Positions 26,969-35,839 of a stretch of 64,000 nt of DNA are shown here, in pieces. This DNA comes from Nitrospirota bacterium (GTDB lineage: Bacteria; Nitrospirota; Thermodesulfovibrionia; UBA6902): contig JACQZG010000045.1 in assembly GCA_016213935.1 (NCBI GenBank), forward strand, positions 18,801 through 82,800. The letters are read 5' to 3'. A program made the position numbers and the translations under genes. Position 1 is the stretch's first letter, and each line of letters starts with the position of its first letter. Under the pieces are notes generated by a model, which saw only the letters and a list, made by a program, of their open reading frames with translations, was not told where the DNA came from and did not search any database.

Positions 26969-26988
26969 CCTGCCTACCGTCAGGCAGG
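26969..26988. repeat. Hairpin CCTGCCT-ACCGTC-AGGCAGG
   Basis: A perfect 7-base stem with a 6-base loop lies in the 206-base divergent gap between the lipoprotein gene and the MFS carrier. No T-run follows, so a terminator is unlikely. The sequence is of the kind often found dispersed as a small repeat; only one copy was seen here. Confidence 0.5.
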
Positions 26989-27136
26989 CTCAGAATAACA
27001 ACTTGTGTATCTTATCGACTTTTTTTCACTAACCTGCTTTTATGTAAATATCTTAACAGAGAAAGGATGATTTTTAAATTAAAAATTCTGATTAATTTCT
27101 GCATATCGCGCCTCAATTAAAGTATAATTTCACAAT

Positions 27137-28420
27137 ATGAATGAAAGTTTTGATAATAAGAAGGGGCTCTCCTGGGCGTTTTACGACTGGGCGAATTCAG
27201 CCTTCGCCACCACGGTCATAGCCGGATTCTTCCCTGTCTTCTTCAAACAATACTGGTGCTCAGGGATGCCGGTTGTGCAAAGCACATTCAGGCTCGGAGC
27301 CGCGAACTCTCTCGCGAGCCTTTTCATAGTGGCTGTTGCCCCGATTCTCGGAGCCATTGCCGACAGGGGGGGCGCGAAGAAGCGCTTTCTCCTCTTCTTT
27401 ACCGCCATGGGAATCGTCATGACAGGCGCTCTCAATTTTGTTGCAAAGGGAGAGTGGGCGCCGGCGGCGATTCTTTATGTTTTGGGAATCATAGGCTTCT
27501 CCGGAGGGAATATCTTTTATGACTCTCTCCTTATGAATGTCTCAACCCCGCGCAAGGTCGATTTTGTCTCAGCTCTCGGATTCGCGATGGGATACCTCGG
27601 CGGGGGAATTATATTCGCGTTCAATGTCGCCATGACCCTCAGGCCGGAGTTCTTCAGCCTTTCCGGGCCTGAAGAAGCGATACGCGTCTCATTCATCACG
27701 GTTGGGATATGGTGGGGCGCCTTCTCAATACCGATATTTCTCTTTGTTAAAGAGCCTCTGCCTGAAAACAAATCAGCGGGATGGCACGCGGTCGCGGGCG
27801 GGTTCAGGCAGCTTACAGCGACATTCAGGGAGATACGCAAGATGCGCGTTGTCTTAATCTTTCTGACAGGCTACTGGTTTTACATTGACGGCGTGGACAC
27901 GGTAATACATATGGCAGTCGATTACGGGTTATCGCTCGGCTTCGACTCAAACAGCCTGATTACGGCGCTTCTAATCACGCAGTTTATCGGGTTCCCTTCG
28001 GCAATCGCCTTTGGAAAGGCCGGTGAAAAATACGGGCCGAAGGCCGGGATATTCTTTGGGATACTCGTCTACATCGCGGTTGTGATATGGGGATTCTTCA
28101 TGACAAATGAATCCGAATTTTACGGCCTTGCCGCTGCTATAGGGCTGGTGCAGGGGGGCGTCCAGTCCCTCAGCAGGTCTTACTTTACCCGCATTATACC
28201 GAAAAACAAAACCGCAGAATTCTTCGGCTTCTATAATATGCTGGGAAAATTCGCGGCTGTCATAGGCCCCGCGTTGATGGGATGGACAGGGGTTCTATTC
28301 GGCAGCCCGAGGATCGGGCTCCTCTCGATTATCTTATTATTTGCCGCAGGAGCGTGCCTGCTCTATCTCGTGGACGAAGGAGAAGGAAGAATGATGGCAA
28401 AGGCGCTTGAGGAGATATAA
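27137..28420 (+). CDS. UMF1-type MFS transporter (Atg22-like)
   Basis: The 427-residue membrane protein has 12 predicted transmembrane helices and the UMF1/vacuole-effluxer signature at the start: WAFYDWANSAFATTVIAGFFPVFF. It also has PILGAIADRGGAKKRFLL in the first loop and VQGGVQSLSRSYFTRIIPKNKTAEFFGFYN in the second half. Bacterial members are uncharacterised solute exporters or permeases of the inner membrane. It is transcribed alone, convergent with the response-regulator cluster. Confidence 0.9.
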   Translation: MNESFDNKKGLSWAFYDWANSAFATTVIAGFFPVFFKQYWCSGMPVVQSTFRLGAANSLASLFIVAVAPILGAIADRGGAKKRFLLFFTAMGIVMTGALNFVAKGEWAPAAILYVLGIIGFSGGNIFYDSLLMNVSTPRKVDFVSALGFAMGYLGGGIIFAFNVAMTLRPEFFSLSGPEEAIRVSFITVGIWWGAFSIPIFLFVKEPLPENKSAGWHAVAGGFRQLTATFREIRKMRVVLIFLTGYWFYIDGVDTVIHMAVDYGLSLGFDSNSLITALLITQFIGFPSAIAFGKAGEKYGPKAGIFFGILVYIAVVIWGFFMTNESEFYGLAAAIGLVQGGVQSLSRSYFTRIIPKNKTAEFFGFYNMLGKFAAVIGPALMGWTGVLFGSPRIGLLSIILLFAAGACLLYLVDEGEGRMMAKALEEI

Positions 28421-28441
28421 ATATCGTCTTCGAGAACCGGA

Positions 28442-28882
28442 TTACCAGCCTTTCTTTTCCAGAATGTCCTTTACGTGCTCTTCGGCCTTCTTCTCTATAA
28501 GAATGACCTTCTTGCTCTGAGCCTCGCCTATCCTCTCCATCAGTTTGTCGATATCAACCGGCTTTTCGAGAAAGTCCGACGCCCCTGCCTTTATCGCCTC
28601 GACGCCTTTTTCAACTGTAGCGTGGCCTGTGAGGACTATTATGTCTATGTCCTTATTTTCGCTCTTGAGCCGTTTTAAAGTCTCTATGCCGCTCATCCCC
28701 GGCATTACGAGGTCAACCACAATCGCGTCGAACTCCTTGCTCTTAGCCTTATTTACGGCGTCTTCACCGTTTACAGCGGTGTCAACCTTCATGCCGCGCG
28801 TCTTGAGCCTTTTGGAAAATACATCGAGAAACTGCTTTTCATCATCAACAATAAGAATATTTGCTTTCATTTCATCTGTCAT
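28442..28882 (-). CDS. Single-domain response regulator (CheY-like) with helical tail
   Basis: The start at ATG 28882 has GGAG 8 bases upstream; the ATG at 28888 is too close to it. The receiver has the acidic pair in NILIVDDEKQF, phospho-acceptor D57 in AIVVDLVMPG, and T/K residues in VLTGHA and EKPVD. A C-terminal helix (KKVILIEKKAEEHVKDILEK) follows but there is no DNA-binding or enzyme domain. It is the last gene in a minus-strand signalling run of two kinases and three receivers. Confidence 0.92.
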   Translation of the reverse strand: MTDEMKANILIVDDEKQFLDVFSKRLKTRGMKVDTAVNGEDAVNKAKSKEFDAIVVDLVMPGMSGIETLKRLKSENKDIDIIVLTGHATVEKGVEAIKAGASDFLEKPVDIDKLMERIGEAQSKKVILIEKKAEEHVKDILEKKGW

Positions 28883-28901
28883 TTTCATCGCTCCTTTTCC
28901 G

Positions 28902-29360
28902 TTATTCCTCTTTTTTAATTATCTTCCGCGCGGTATCGAGGGCTCCCTCTTCCGCGAATGCGATGGCGGTCATTGCCCTCTCAACCTTTTCCGCAAACGC
29001 CTCTTTGATCTTTGCAACCAGTAAATCAATATCAGCCGGTTTACGGAGAAAATCGAATCCTCCAAGCCTCCTCGCCTCGTCTTCGTCCTTATCCGTGCCG
29101 TGCCCGGTGAGAATAATGACCTGAATTTCAGAGGCGGACTTCTTTATCTCCTTGAGAACCTCTATGCCGTGGAGCCCGGGCATTTTAAGGTCCAGGACTA
29201 TGACATCCGGCGACGTCTTCCTGATAAAGGACAGCGCCTGCTCCCCGTTATAAACTACATCCACCAGCAAGTCCCGCATCTTAAGCCTCTGCGCGAGGGT
29301 ATCGACAAATTCAACTTCGTCATCCACGAGCAGGACTTTTATATCCTTTTTCTTCTTCAT
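28902..29360 (-). CDS. Single-domain response regulator with helical extension
   Basis: This 152-residue receiver has VLLVDDEVEFVDTLAQRL, phospho-acceptor D57 in DVIVLDLKMPG, IILTGHG and LRKPADI. A C-terminal stretch rich in Ala/Glu/Lys (KVERAMTAIAFAEEGALDTA) resembles a four-helix or coiled-coil arm. There is no output domain, so it likely passes phosphate or binds a target protein. It lies 19 bases upstream of the next receiver gene. Confidence 0.92.
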   Translation of the reverse strand: MKKKKDIKVLLVDDEVEFVDTLAQRLKMRDLLVDVVYNGEQALSFIRKTSPDVIVLDLKMPGLHGIEVLKEIKKSASEIQVIILTGHGTDKDEDEARRLGGFDFLRKPADIDLLVAKIKEAFAEKVERAMTAIAFAEEGALDTARKIIKKEE

Positions 29361-29409
29361 TCGCGGCCTCCTTTAAAAATTAGATTATATTTGAATGCAT
29401 TGCCAAAAC

Positions 29410-30078
29410 TCAACCCATATCTTGCATGAGAGGGAGCAGAACGGAAACTCCTCCATTGTCGCGCGTAATACTTCCTCCAAGCAGTAAAGCAATATGTTCC
29501 GGCGGAGCTTCCTGGCAAAATAAATCCACGGGGCCTGCCTTCAGGCTGCCCTCAGGCTTGATTATTATTCTTATCAAGCCTTTTATGTATCCTGTCTCCA
29601 AAATAATCCTGCCCTCTTCGCCGATTTTGCCGAGGCATTCATTAATAAGGCAGAATATCAGCAGCTGCGCCATCGCCGGGTCGCCGTCCATAAGCGGCAA
29701 ATTCTCCTGAAATCTCTTCTCAGCAGTCACCCTCCTCTGATTAAGAAGCCTGTTTAAGAGAATCAGAAGCTCCTCAATACATTCATTTATACTGAATGAC
29801 GTGACGGGTTTGTCCATCCTGTGTCCGAAGCTGTTCAGATTTTTTATAAGCCAGGCGCTTTTTGAAACCTGAGCTTCTACAGCATAAATGGTCTTCAGGC
29901 TTTCAGCGAGGCTCTCTTTGTCCTGCGCCTTCTGAAATTTCATGATGTCCTCAAGCAGCCCCGCCGACTCTTTGATAATGGCAAGATGGTTATTCAGTTC
30001 ATGCGTAAAGACAGAGAGAACCTTTCCGATAAAATTCAATTGTGCAATTCTCAGTTCATGCTGTTTTTCAAGTCCCAT
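29410..30078 (-). CDS. Degenerate histidine kinase-like protein (HisKA with decayed ATPase half)
   Basis: The 222-residue cytoplasmic protein has a dimerisation/H-box helix LSVFTHELNNHLAIIKESAG with a candidate phospho-His at H26. The following catalytic region lacks the N-box and G-boxes of a working ATPase: the expected NAIDA and DxGxG are replaced by LLIFCLINECLGKIG and no GTGLGL is seen. It may serve as a histidine phosphotransfer or scaffold protein within the operon, receiving phosphate from the full kinase upstream. There is no sensor domain. Confidence 0.65.
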   Translation of the reverse strand: MGLEKQHELRIAQLNFIGKVLSVFTHELNNHLAIIKESAGLLEDIMKFQKAQDKESLAESLKTIYAVEAQVSKSAWLIKNLNSFGHRMDKPVTSFSINECIEELLILLNRLLNQRRVTAEKRFQENLPLMDGDPAMAQLLIFCLINECLGKIGEEGRIILETGYIKGLIRIIIKPEGSLKAGPVDLFCQEAPPEHIALLLGGSITRDNGGVSVLLPLMQDMG

Positions 30079-30105
30079 CTTCCCCTCACGCTCACACTTC
30101 GGATT

Positions 30106-30486
30106 TCATCCGACATTGCTCTGCTTGCCCACCGCCTTATCAATCTTTTCAGTCAGTTCATTTATATCAACCGGTTTCATCAGATAGTCGAAATTACTGA
30201 TTCTGATACCTTCAATCTTCTCCTCAAGGTCAATGTGCCCGGTCAGCAATATTACCTTAATATTAGGGGCAAATTCCCTCACGGTCATGAGTATCTCTAA
30301 GCCGCTCATCCCCGGCATTCTAAGGTCAAGCAGTAATATATCCGGAGTATCGCTTTTAGCTATGGCGAAAGTGTCTTCAGCGCAATATACGGCTTTCGCG
30401 TCATAACCGCGCAGCCGCAGGCGCTCGGCCAGCGTTGTAGCGAACTCAATCTCATCATCAACTATAAGCACCTTTACAGGCTTCAT
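30106..30486 (-). CDS. Single-domain response regulator (CheY-like)
   Basis: This 126-residue receiver has KVLIVDDEIEFATTLAERL, phospho-acceptor D54 in ILLLDLRMPG, ILLTGH and LMKPVDINEL. It lies 3 bases after the stop of the HAMP histidine kinase, so the two form a natural pair. There is no output domain. Confidence 0.93.
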   Translation of the reverse strand: MKPVKVLIVDDEIEFATTLAERLRLRGYDAKAVYCAEDTFAIAKSDTPDILLLDLRMPGMSGLEILMTVREFAPNIKVILLTGHIDLEEKIEGIRISNFDYLMKPVDINELTEKIDKAVGKQSNVG

Positions 30487-30489
30487 GTT

Positions 30490-32226
30490 TTATACCTTGA
30501 CCGCCTCCGCCTTCACTGGAATTTCAACAAAAAACGTTGTCCCCTCATTCACCCTGCTTTTAACAGAGATATTGCCTCCCAGTCTTTTTACCAGCCCGTA
30601 GGTTATAGATAACCCGAGCCCGGTGCCCTTCCCTTTCTGCTTGGTTGTAAAGAAGGGTTCAAAAATATTTTTTTGAATCTCTTCGGGAATGCCGTGCCCG
30701 GTGTCTCTGATTGATACCATTATTATATCCCTACTCTCCCTGCTTTTCATGCCCGTTGTGATTTCAATCACCCCGTCTTCCATGGCATCAATGGCATTTT
30801 TTATTATATTCAAAAATACCTGCTGAAGCTGTATCTTGTCGCTTTCGATCGGGGGCAGGTCATCCGTGAAATTGAATTTGAGCTTGATGCTTTTGTAAAA
30901 AATGTCTTTTTCAAGGAATCCCGTGACCTCTTTCAAAAGGCTGTTGATATCAATAATCTCGACCGGGATATCCGTTCTTCTCGCAAAACCGAGAAGACGG
31001 TGCGTGATTACGCGGCAGCGGTTGACGCTGTCAGATATCCCGACCAAGGTATCCAGCAGTTTATTCTTAAGGGGAAAATCGTCTGACATCCCGATAACAT
31101 CTTTAATCAGGCCCGTTTTCTCGTTTATTATCGCGAGAGGGTTGTTTATCTCATGAGCCACGCCGACTGCGAATTTGCCGAGCGACGCGAGCTTTTCAGC
31201 CTCAACAAGCTGTTCCTGCTTTTTGCGCAGAAGTTCAATGCTCTTTTCGAGCGATTGATGCATCAACTGAAGATGGTCAAGCATCGTGTTGAATGACATC
31301 GCGAGAGAATATGTTTCATCATGTTCTTTGATCGCCGCTCTCTGGCTTAAATCGCCTTCGGAAATCTTCTTTGTTATATCCACCAGCCTTTTAATGGGCG
31401 CAACTATATAGCTGGCGGTTTCGTACACAAAAAAAGGGCCCAGTGTACAGAGCAATAAAATTACGGCAAGCACGATGCGCGGAGTCAGATTAAGAAAGGA
31501 ATTGATTTTCTGCCTCTCACGGTCAGCCACCTCTCCGGTAATCTTTTCAAGCGCGTTACCCGCGCCCTGTAACTCATTTAATGCCGCGCCGCTTTTTTCA
31601 TAAAGGCTTATAAGTTTATGAAGGGAATCAGCATATGGTATACATTCGTTGCAAAAGGGTATCAGGTTTTTCAACTCCGCAAGCCCCTTATGGAGAGCGT
31701 CCAGGGATTTCTTGTCACGATAGAGCATGTAGTTTTTTTCTAAAATCCTTAAATGAAGGACGAAATTCGTAGAAAGCTCAAACGCGTGTTTTCCGCTGAC
31801 AGCAAATGCCTCCAATTCCCTGCCTTCTTCCCTGACTTTTTCCGTGCTGATGCTTTCATTCTGATAATTTTCAAACAAGGCGTTAGAGAGATTAAAATAC
31901 TCCAGAATGGTTTTGCGGAAGCGTGAAAAATTTTCCTCTCCGATTTCATTAATGGTTTTTTCTGAAATGGTGCTCAGGTTCTTTTCAAGTTGACCAATTT
32001 CCGTATTGAGAATATCAAAATGCTCTTTATTTTTATAGTGAACAAAGTTTTTTTCGTTTCTCCGGACCTCAAGGACTTGCTCTTTTAAATCATCAGCGAT
32101 TAAAACAAAACCCTGTCTTTTCTTTACGTCTTTTATGTATACATAAGTGAGCACACCGCCGAGAATTGCGATAAATGAGGGAATTGCAATACCTATAATC
32201 ATCTTATGCCAGATTTTCAGGTTCAT
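30490..32226 (-). CDS. Membrane histidine kinase with HAMP domain
   Basis: The 578-residue protein has an N-terminal transmembrane helix (about 9-31), a large helical sensor region (about 35-245, of the methyl-accepting-like four-helix type), a second helix (about 250-272), and a HAMP domain (SYIVAPIKRLVDITKKI). The HisKA phospho-acceptor is H358 in VGVAHEINNPL, and the ATPase has the N-box NAIDAME, DTGHGIPEE and GTGLGLSI. All catalytic motifs are intact. It follows NhaD by 63 bases on the same strand and precedes the receiver cluster; the ligand is unknown. Confidence 0.92.
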   Translation of the reverse strand: MNLKIWHKMIIGIAIPSFIAILGGVLTYVYIKDVKKRQGFVLIADDLKEQVLEVRRNEKNFVHYKNKEHFDILNTEIGQLEKNLSTISEKTINEIGEENFSRFRKTILEYFNLSNALFENYQNESISTEKVREEGRELEAFAVSGKHAFELSTNFVLHLRILEKNYMLYRDKKSLDALHKGLAELKNLIPFCNECIPYADSLHKLISLYEKSGAALNELQGAGNALEKITGEVADRERQKINSFLNLTPRIVLAVILLLCTLGPFFVYETASYIVAPIKRLVDITKKISEGDLSQRAAIKEHDETYSLAMSFNTMLDHLQLMHQSLEKSIELLRKKQEQLVEAEKLASLGKFAVGVAHEINNPLAIINEKTGLIKDVIGMSDDFPLKNKLLDTLVGISDSVNRCRVITHRLLGFARRTDIPVEIIDINSLLKEVTGFLEKDIFYKSIKLKFNFTDDLPPIESDKIQLQQVFLNIIKNAIDAMEDGVIEITTGMKSRESRDIIMVSIRDTGHGIPEEIQKNIFEPFFTTKQKGKGTGLGLSITYGLVKRLGGNISVKSRVNEGTTFFVEIPVKAEAVKV

Positions 32227-32289
32227 CTAATTTGCCTTCGTGTTAAGGATACAATATTCCGAAGCATCGAGGGAAGAAAAAAATAATAC

Positions 32290-33570
32290 TCAGTGCAGCA
32301 ATTTGTACTGGACTATATACGCGGCAACGCCCGCGAAATACCCGGCAAAGGCTAATGGGCCGATACGGCGCGCATACCAGAAGAATTCAATCTTCTCAAG
32401 TCCCATTGCAGCCACACCCGCGGCAGAGCCGATGATAAGTATGGAACCTCCCGTGCCTGCGCAGTACGCCATGAACTCCCAGAGAAAGGAGTCCGGCGGG
32501 AACTGGGAAAGCGGGTACATGCCCATGGATGCGGCCACGAGGGGAATATTATCTATGACAGCGGAACAAAGGCCGATGATAATGACGATCAGGGACTGGT
32601 TGCCAAGCTTGGCGTCGAGCCATCCGGCCAGGGACGGGAGCATGCCGTTGGCGGAAAGGGCAGCAACGGCCAAAAGGATACCGATGAAGAACACTACTGA
32701 CGCCATATCAATACGTTTCAGCGCCTTGGCAAGCCTGAGGTGGTCCTTCTCTTCGTCGGGCTTGTTGCGATGCAAGATATTTCCCACAAACCAGAGGACT
32801 CCGAGGGCAAGCAATATGCCGAGATACGGAGGCAGATGAGTCACTGCCTTGAATATCGGGACAAAGATAAGGGAACCAACCCCCATAAAGAACATCAGAT
32901 TCTTTTCAAAAGGCGATGTGCTGCCCGCTCCGTTTTCGACCTTGTCCGGGGGCACAACATCACCTTTGAGGATGAAAGAGGCTATAGCAAGAGGGACCAG
33001 CAGATTAATCATGGAGGAGATCCAAAGGCCCTTCATGATATTGCCTGTCGTGACCTGTCCGCCTATCCAGAGCATAGTGGTGGTCACATCTCCGATAGGC
33101 GTCCATGCTCCGCCCGCATTGGCGGCAATCACAATAATGCCCGCGAAGAAGAGTCGTTGTTTATGCTCTTTCAATAGGCGTTTCATTAATGCGATCATCA
33201 CGATGGTGGTTGTCATGTTATCAAGTATGGAAGAAAGGTAGAAAGAAATAAAACCGATTATCCAGAGCAGGCTCGTCAGCTTGGTGGCCTTGATGCGGGA
33301 GGTAATGACCTCGAAGCCTCCGTGGGAGTCTGTCACCTCGACAATGGTCATGGCGCAGATAAGAAAGAATACGATAGCTGCAGTTTCTGCTAATTTTTCC
33401 GTAAGTTGATGTATCACTCCTTCAACACCCAGCGGGCTTGCAAATGAATATAGAGTCCACATCAGGCCAGCGGCCATCAGGGCTGTGGCTGACTTGTTGA
33501 TCCTGATCGGATGCTCAAGCGCAATCATGGAATAGGCTATCACAAATACAACTGCTACCATGGTCATCAT
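32290..33570 (-). CDS. nhaD: NhaD-type Na+/H+ antiporter
   Basis: This 426-residue inner-membrane protein of the ion-transporter (IT) superfamily has about 12 helices. It has NhaD features such as LSSILDNMTTTIVMIALMKR in the first half, AANAGGAWTPIGDVTTTMLW and SAVIDNIPLVAASMGM with Asp/Asn in membrane segments. NhaD exchanges Na+ or Li+ for protons. It starts 15 bases after the LCIB-type carbonic anhydrase stop and would restore the Na+ gradient spent by the DASS-type carrier. GGGGGAT precedes the ATG. Confidence 0.9.
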   Translation of the reverse strand: MMTMVAVVFVIAYSMIALEHPIRINKSATALMAAGLMWTLYSFASPLGVEGVIHQLTEKLAETAAIVFFLICAMTIVEVTDSHGGFEVITSRIKATKLTSLLWIIGFISFYLSSILDNMTTTIVMIALMKRLLKEHKQRLFFAGIIVIAANAGGAWTPIGDVTTTMLWIGGQVTTGNIMKGLWISSMINLLVPLAIASFILKGDVVPPDKVENGAGSTSPFEKNLMFFMGVGSLIFVPIFKAVTHLPPYLGILLALGVLWFVGNILHRNKPDEEKDHLRLAKALKRIDMASVVFFIGILLAVAALSANGMLPSLAGWLDAKLGNQSLIVIIIGLCSAVIDNIPLVAASMGMYPLSQFPPDSFLWEFMAYCAGTGGSILIIGSAAGVAAMGLEKIEFFWYARRIGPLAFAGYFAGVAAYIVQYKLLH

Positions 33571-33585
33571 ATGATTAATCCCCCG

Positions 33586-34299
33586 TTAAAATATAATTTC
33601 TTCCCTTACATTATGAACGACAACATATCCGGAAGCGTTCCCGACATAGTTAGCGTCTGGCCCGTGTATCTGAATGCCTGTCAGTATTGCATAATCGCTT
33701 CGGCTTTTATCAATAATTGTGTTTATTGCATGCTCAAGGTCTTTCTGAATGACTTTCTGCGTTATTTTTGTCAGTTCAAGCAAATCCGGGATATGGCCAT
33801 ACGGAATCTCTCTCAGCAACCGTCTTTTAAGCAGGTTCTGCTCAAGGTCTATGTCATCCATCGAAAGATTCAACGAACCTTTTGTCATCTCCTTCTGAAA
33901 TGCGACAAGCGCGCCGCACGCAGCAGATTCTTCCTCTCTTCCAGTGCGCATGCAGGCTCCAAGCCGTCCGTCTTTGTCAATTGCGATATGGGGAAGCGCG
34001 TAATAAACATAACGTTCTCTGCCTTCCACATTCGGAGCATGGTGCATTGCGGCCGCCAGCCCTGTCTGCCCGGCGAAAAACATGCCTCCGAGGCTCGAGA
34101 GGTTAAAGGCTTCGCCCCACATGTGTTTGATAATGCTGCGAAGCGACTGTGAGATTTCATCTCTGCAGATGCATGTGGAAGCGATTGAGTTTTCATCGCT
34201 GAATCCTAATTCATTAAGCGCAGCGTATGTCTTTTTAACAAAATCAATCTCAGTATATACGCTGTTAAAATACTTTTTCAGAATATCTTCAAAAGCCAC
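33586..34299 (-). CDS. LCIB-type (theta-class) carbonic anhydrase
   Basis: A GTG start at 34299 is chosen because AGGAGG sits 4 bases before it, overlapping the upstream stop; the longer frame (34344) would overlap that gene by 37 bases. The 237-residue protein matches the LCIB/LCIC family by several motifs: TCICRDEIS (C43/C45, R46, D47), WGEAFNLSSLGGMFFAGQTG, MHHAPN, YYALPHIAIDKDGRLG (H104) and ESAACGAL (C128), and LLREIPYGHIPDLLELTK. Known members bind Zn with two Cys and one His and hydrate CO2. Its place between an anion carrier and an Na+/H+ antiporter suggests inorganic-carbon uptake or interconversion, which is inference. Confidence 0.8.
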   Translation of the reverse strand: MAFEDILKKYFNSVYTEIDFVKKTYAALNELGFSDENSIASTCICRDEISQSLRSIIKHMWGEAFNLSSLGGMFFAGQTGLAAAMHHAPNVEGRERYVYYALPHIAIDKDGRLGACMRTGREEESAACGALVAFQKEMTKGSLNLSMDDIDLEQNLLKRRLLREIPYGHIPDLLELTKITQKVIQKDLEHAINTIIDKSRSDYAILTGIQIHGPDANYVGNASGYVVVHNVREEIIF

Positions 34300-34307
34300 G
34301 CTTCCTC

Positions 34308-35825
34308 CTATTTCAACACCGTCGGCATTCCCAGTATCGGCCAAAGCGTCAGTATTAGCACGCCTATAATCGCTACCAGCCCGATGCTCAGCAATATCCC
34401 GTGCTTGAAAAACTCGCCGGTGGTAAACTGTTTTGACTCATAGGCAATGGCATTCGGCGCGGCTCCGATAAGCAACACGAAAGGCATTCCGGCAGTTGCG
34501 AGCGACGAATAGAATATTACGTCAGGCGAGACGCCGAGATATTGAGCGATAACAAGAGAGACCGGAAGCGAGATGGCTATTGCCGCCACATTCATAATAA
34601 AGTTCGTCATTATCAGGACAAATGTTGCTATGCTCAGGATGAATACGAGCCAATGCGCGTTCTGAAACATGACAAGCCAGTTGACAGCCATCCACTGCGC
34701 CGCGCCTGTTTTCCAGAGGCAGAAGCCTATGCTCATGGCGCCGCTGAAGAGAAGGATTATGTTCCAGGGAATTTCTTCAAGCTCTTTAACAGTGAGGATT
34801 TTAAAAATAAAGAAGAGAAGCGTTGAAATAAGAATTAATGCCGCCCTGTCCATTGACTTTAGTGCCGGCACAAAAGACTGCATGGACATGAGTATTACAA
34901 CGCCTATAACCGTAAGAATGACGAACTTCTCGTTTCTGGTCATGGGGCCGAGCTCTTTGGAAAGCTTTTTGACCTTCTCCTTCAGCCCGTCAATGGCGCT
35001 CTTTTCGGGTTTCAGGAATATCATCAGATAACCCCATATAAGAAAGACCATAAGCCAGCCGAGGAAGAACATGTATTTGGTCATTTCAAAAAAACCTATG
35101 TCCCTGCCGGTAAATTCTTTAAACATACCCGCGCCTGCCGCGGCGCGAGCTGAGCCGAGGAATGTGATGATGCTTCCCGCGCCTGCGGCATAAGCCATGC
35201 CTATAAATAGAGCCTTGCCGAAATTGGTCTGCTTGTCGCCCTCTCCGTATAGCGAGTAGATCGCCAAGAGAATCGGAAATACGGTAGCCGCCGCCGCCGT
35301 GTGCGCCATAAGATGCGCAAGCCCGGCTGTAACAACCAGCGCCCCTAATAAGATCATGCTTATCTTTTCACCGACAACTGCGAGCATTTTATACGCGAGG
35401 CGTTTTGTCAGCCCTGTTGTTGAAAAAGCGAGCCCGACAACCACTGAGCCGAATATGAACATGACCGACGGGTCCATGAAGTCTTTAAAAGCGTCTTTTG
35501 CGGAACGTATGCTGAACAATGCCTGAAACACGCCGATCGCGATGGATGTAACGCCTATCGGCAATACCTCAAATACCCACCATACGCCTGCCATTGCAAA
35601 GAGCGCGATGGCCCCTTTCCCTTCCGTTGACAACGGAAATGCCTTTCCGCTCGGGTCAACCGCGTCCTTCCATTGAGGCATAAAATAGATGAAAAGAAAA
35701 AGTCCCAATCCCAATAAAATAAAAAAGACCCGCTTCCAGTCAAACGGTATTTTAGGAGCCGCGACAACAATATCTTTCGGCGGTTCCGGCAATCCCGCAG
35801 TTTTATTGATATCTTTATCTGTCAT
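34308..35825 (-). CDS. Divergent DASS/SLC13-type anion carrier
   Basis: The 505-residue membrane protein has 11-12 helices, with inverted repeats of the divalent anion/Na+ symporter fold: AIALFAMAGVWWVFEVLPIG, then NFGKALFIGMAYAAGAGSI and a second repeat SLATAGMPFVLLIGAAPNAIA. The signature loops are altered. SNT is AHT at 174-176 and MNV at 411-413; GTPPN is GSARA at 224-228; TPPNA is AAPNA at 455-459. Substrate and Na+ coupling may therefore differ from classic C4-dicarboxylate carriers; bicarbonate or another anion is plausible given the adjacent carbonic anhydrase. It ends 8 bases before the anhydrase start and begins 14 bases after the CBS gene. Confidence 0.85.
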   Translation of the reverse strand: MTDKDINKTAGLPEPPKDIVVAAPKIPFDWKRVFFILLGLGLFLFIYFMPQWKDAVDPSGKAFPLSTEGKGAIALFAMAGVWWVFEVLPIGVTSIAIGVFQALFSIRSAKDAFKDFMDPSVMFIFGSVVVGLAFSTTGLTKRLAYKMLAVVGEKISMILLGALVVTAGLAHLMAHTAAAATVFPILLAIYSLYGEGDKQTNFGKALFIGMAYAAGAGSIITFLGSARAAAGAGMFKEFTGRDIGFFEMTKYMFFLGWLMVFLIWGYLMIFLKPEKSAIDGLKEKVKKLSKELGPMTRNEKFVILTVIGVVILMSMQSFVPALKSMDRAALILISTLLFFIFKILTVKELEEIPWNIILLFSGAMSIGFCLWKTGAAQWMAVNWLVMFQNAHWLVFILSIATFVLIMTNFIMNVAAIAISLPVSLVIAQYLGVSPDVIFYSSLATAGMPFVLLIGAAPNAIAYESKQFTTGEFFKHGILLSIGLVAIIGVLILTLWPILGMPTVLK

Positions 35826-35839
35826 TATATTTGCCTCCT

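Noticed and set aside
26969..26988. Hairpin before the MFS carrier as a terminator
   Set aside because: No T-run follows on either strand, and it lies between divergent genes, so it is listed only as a repeat.
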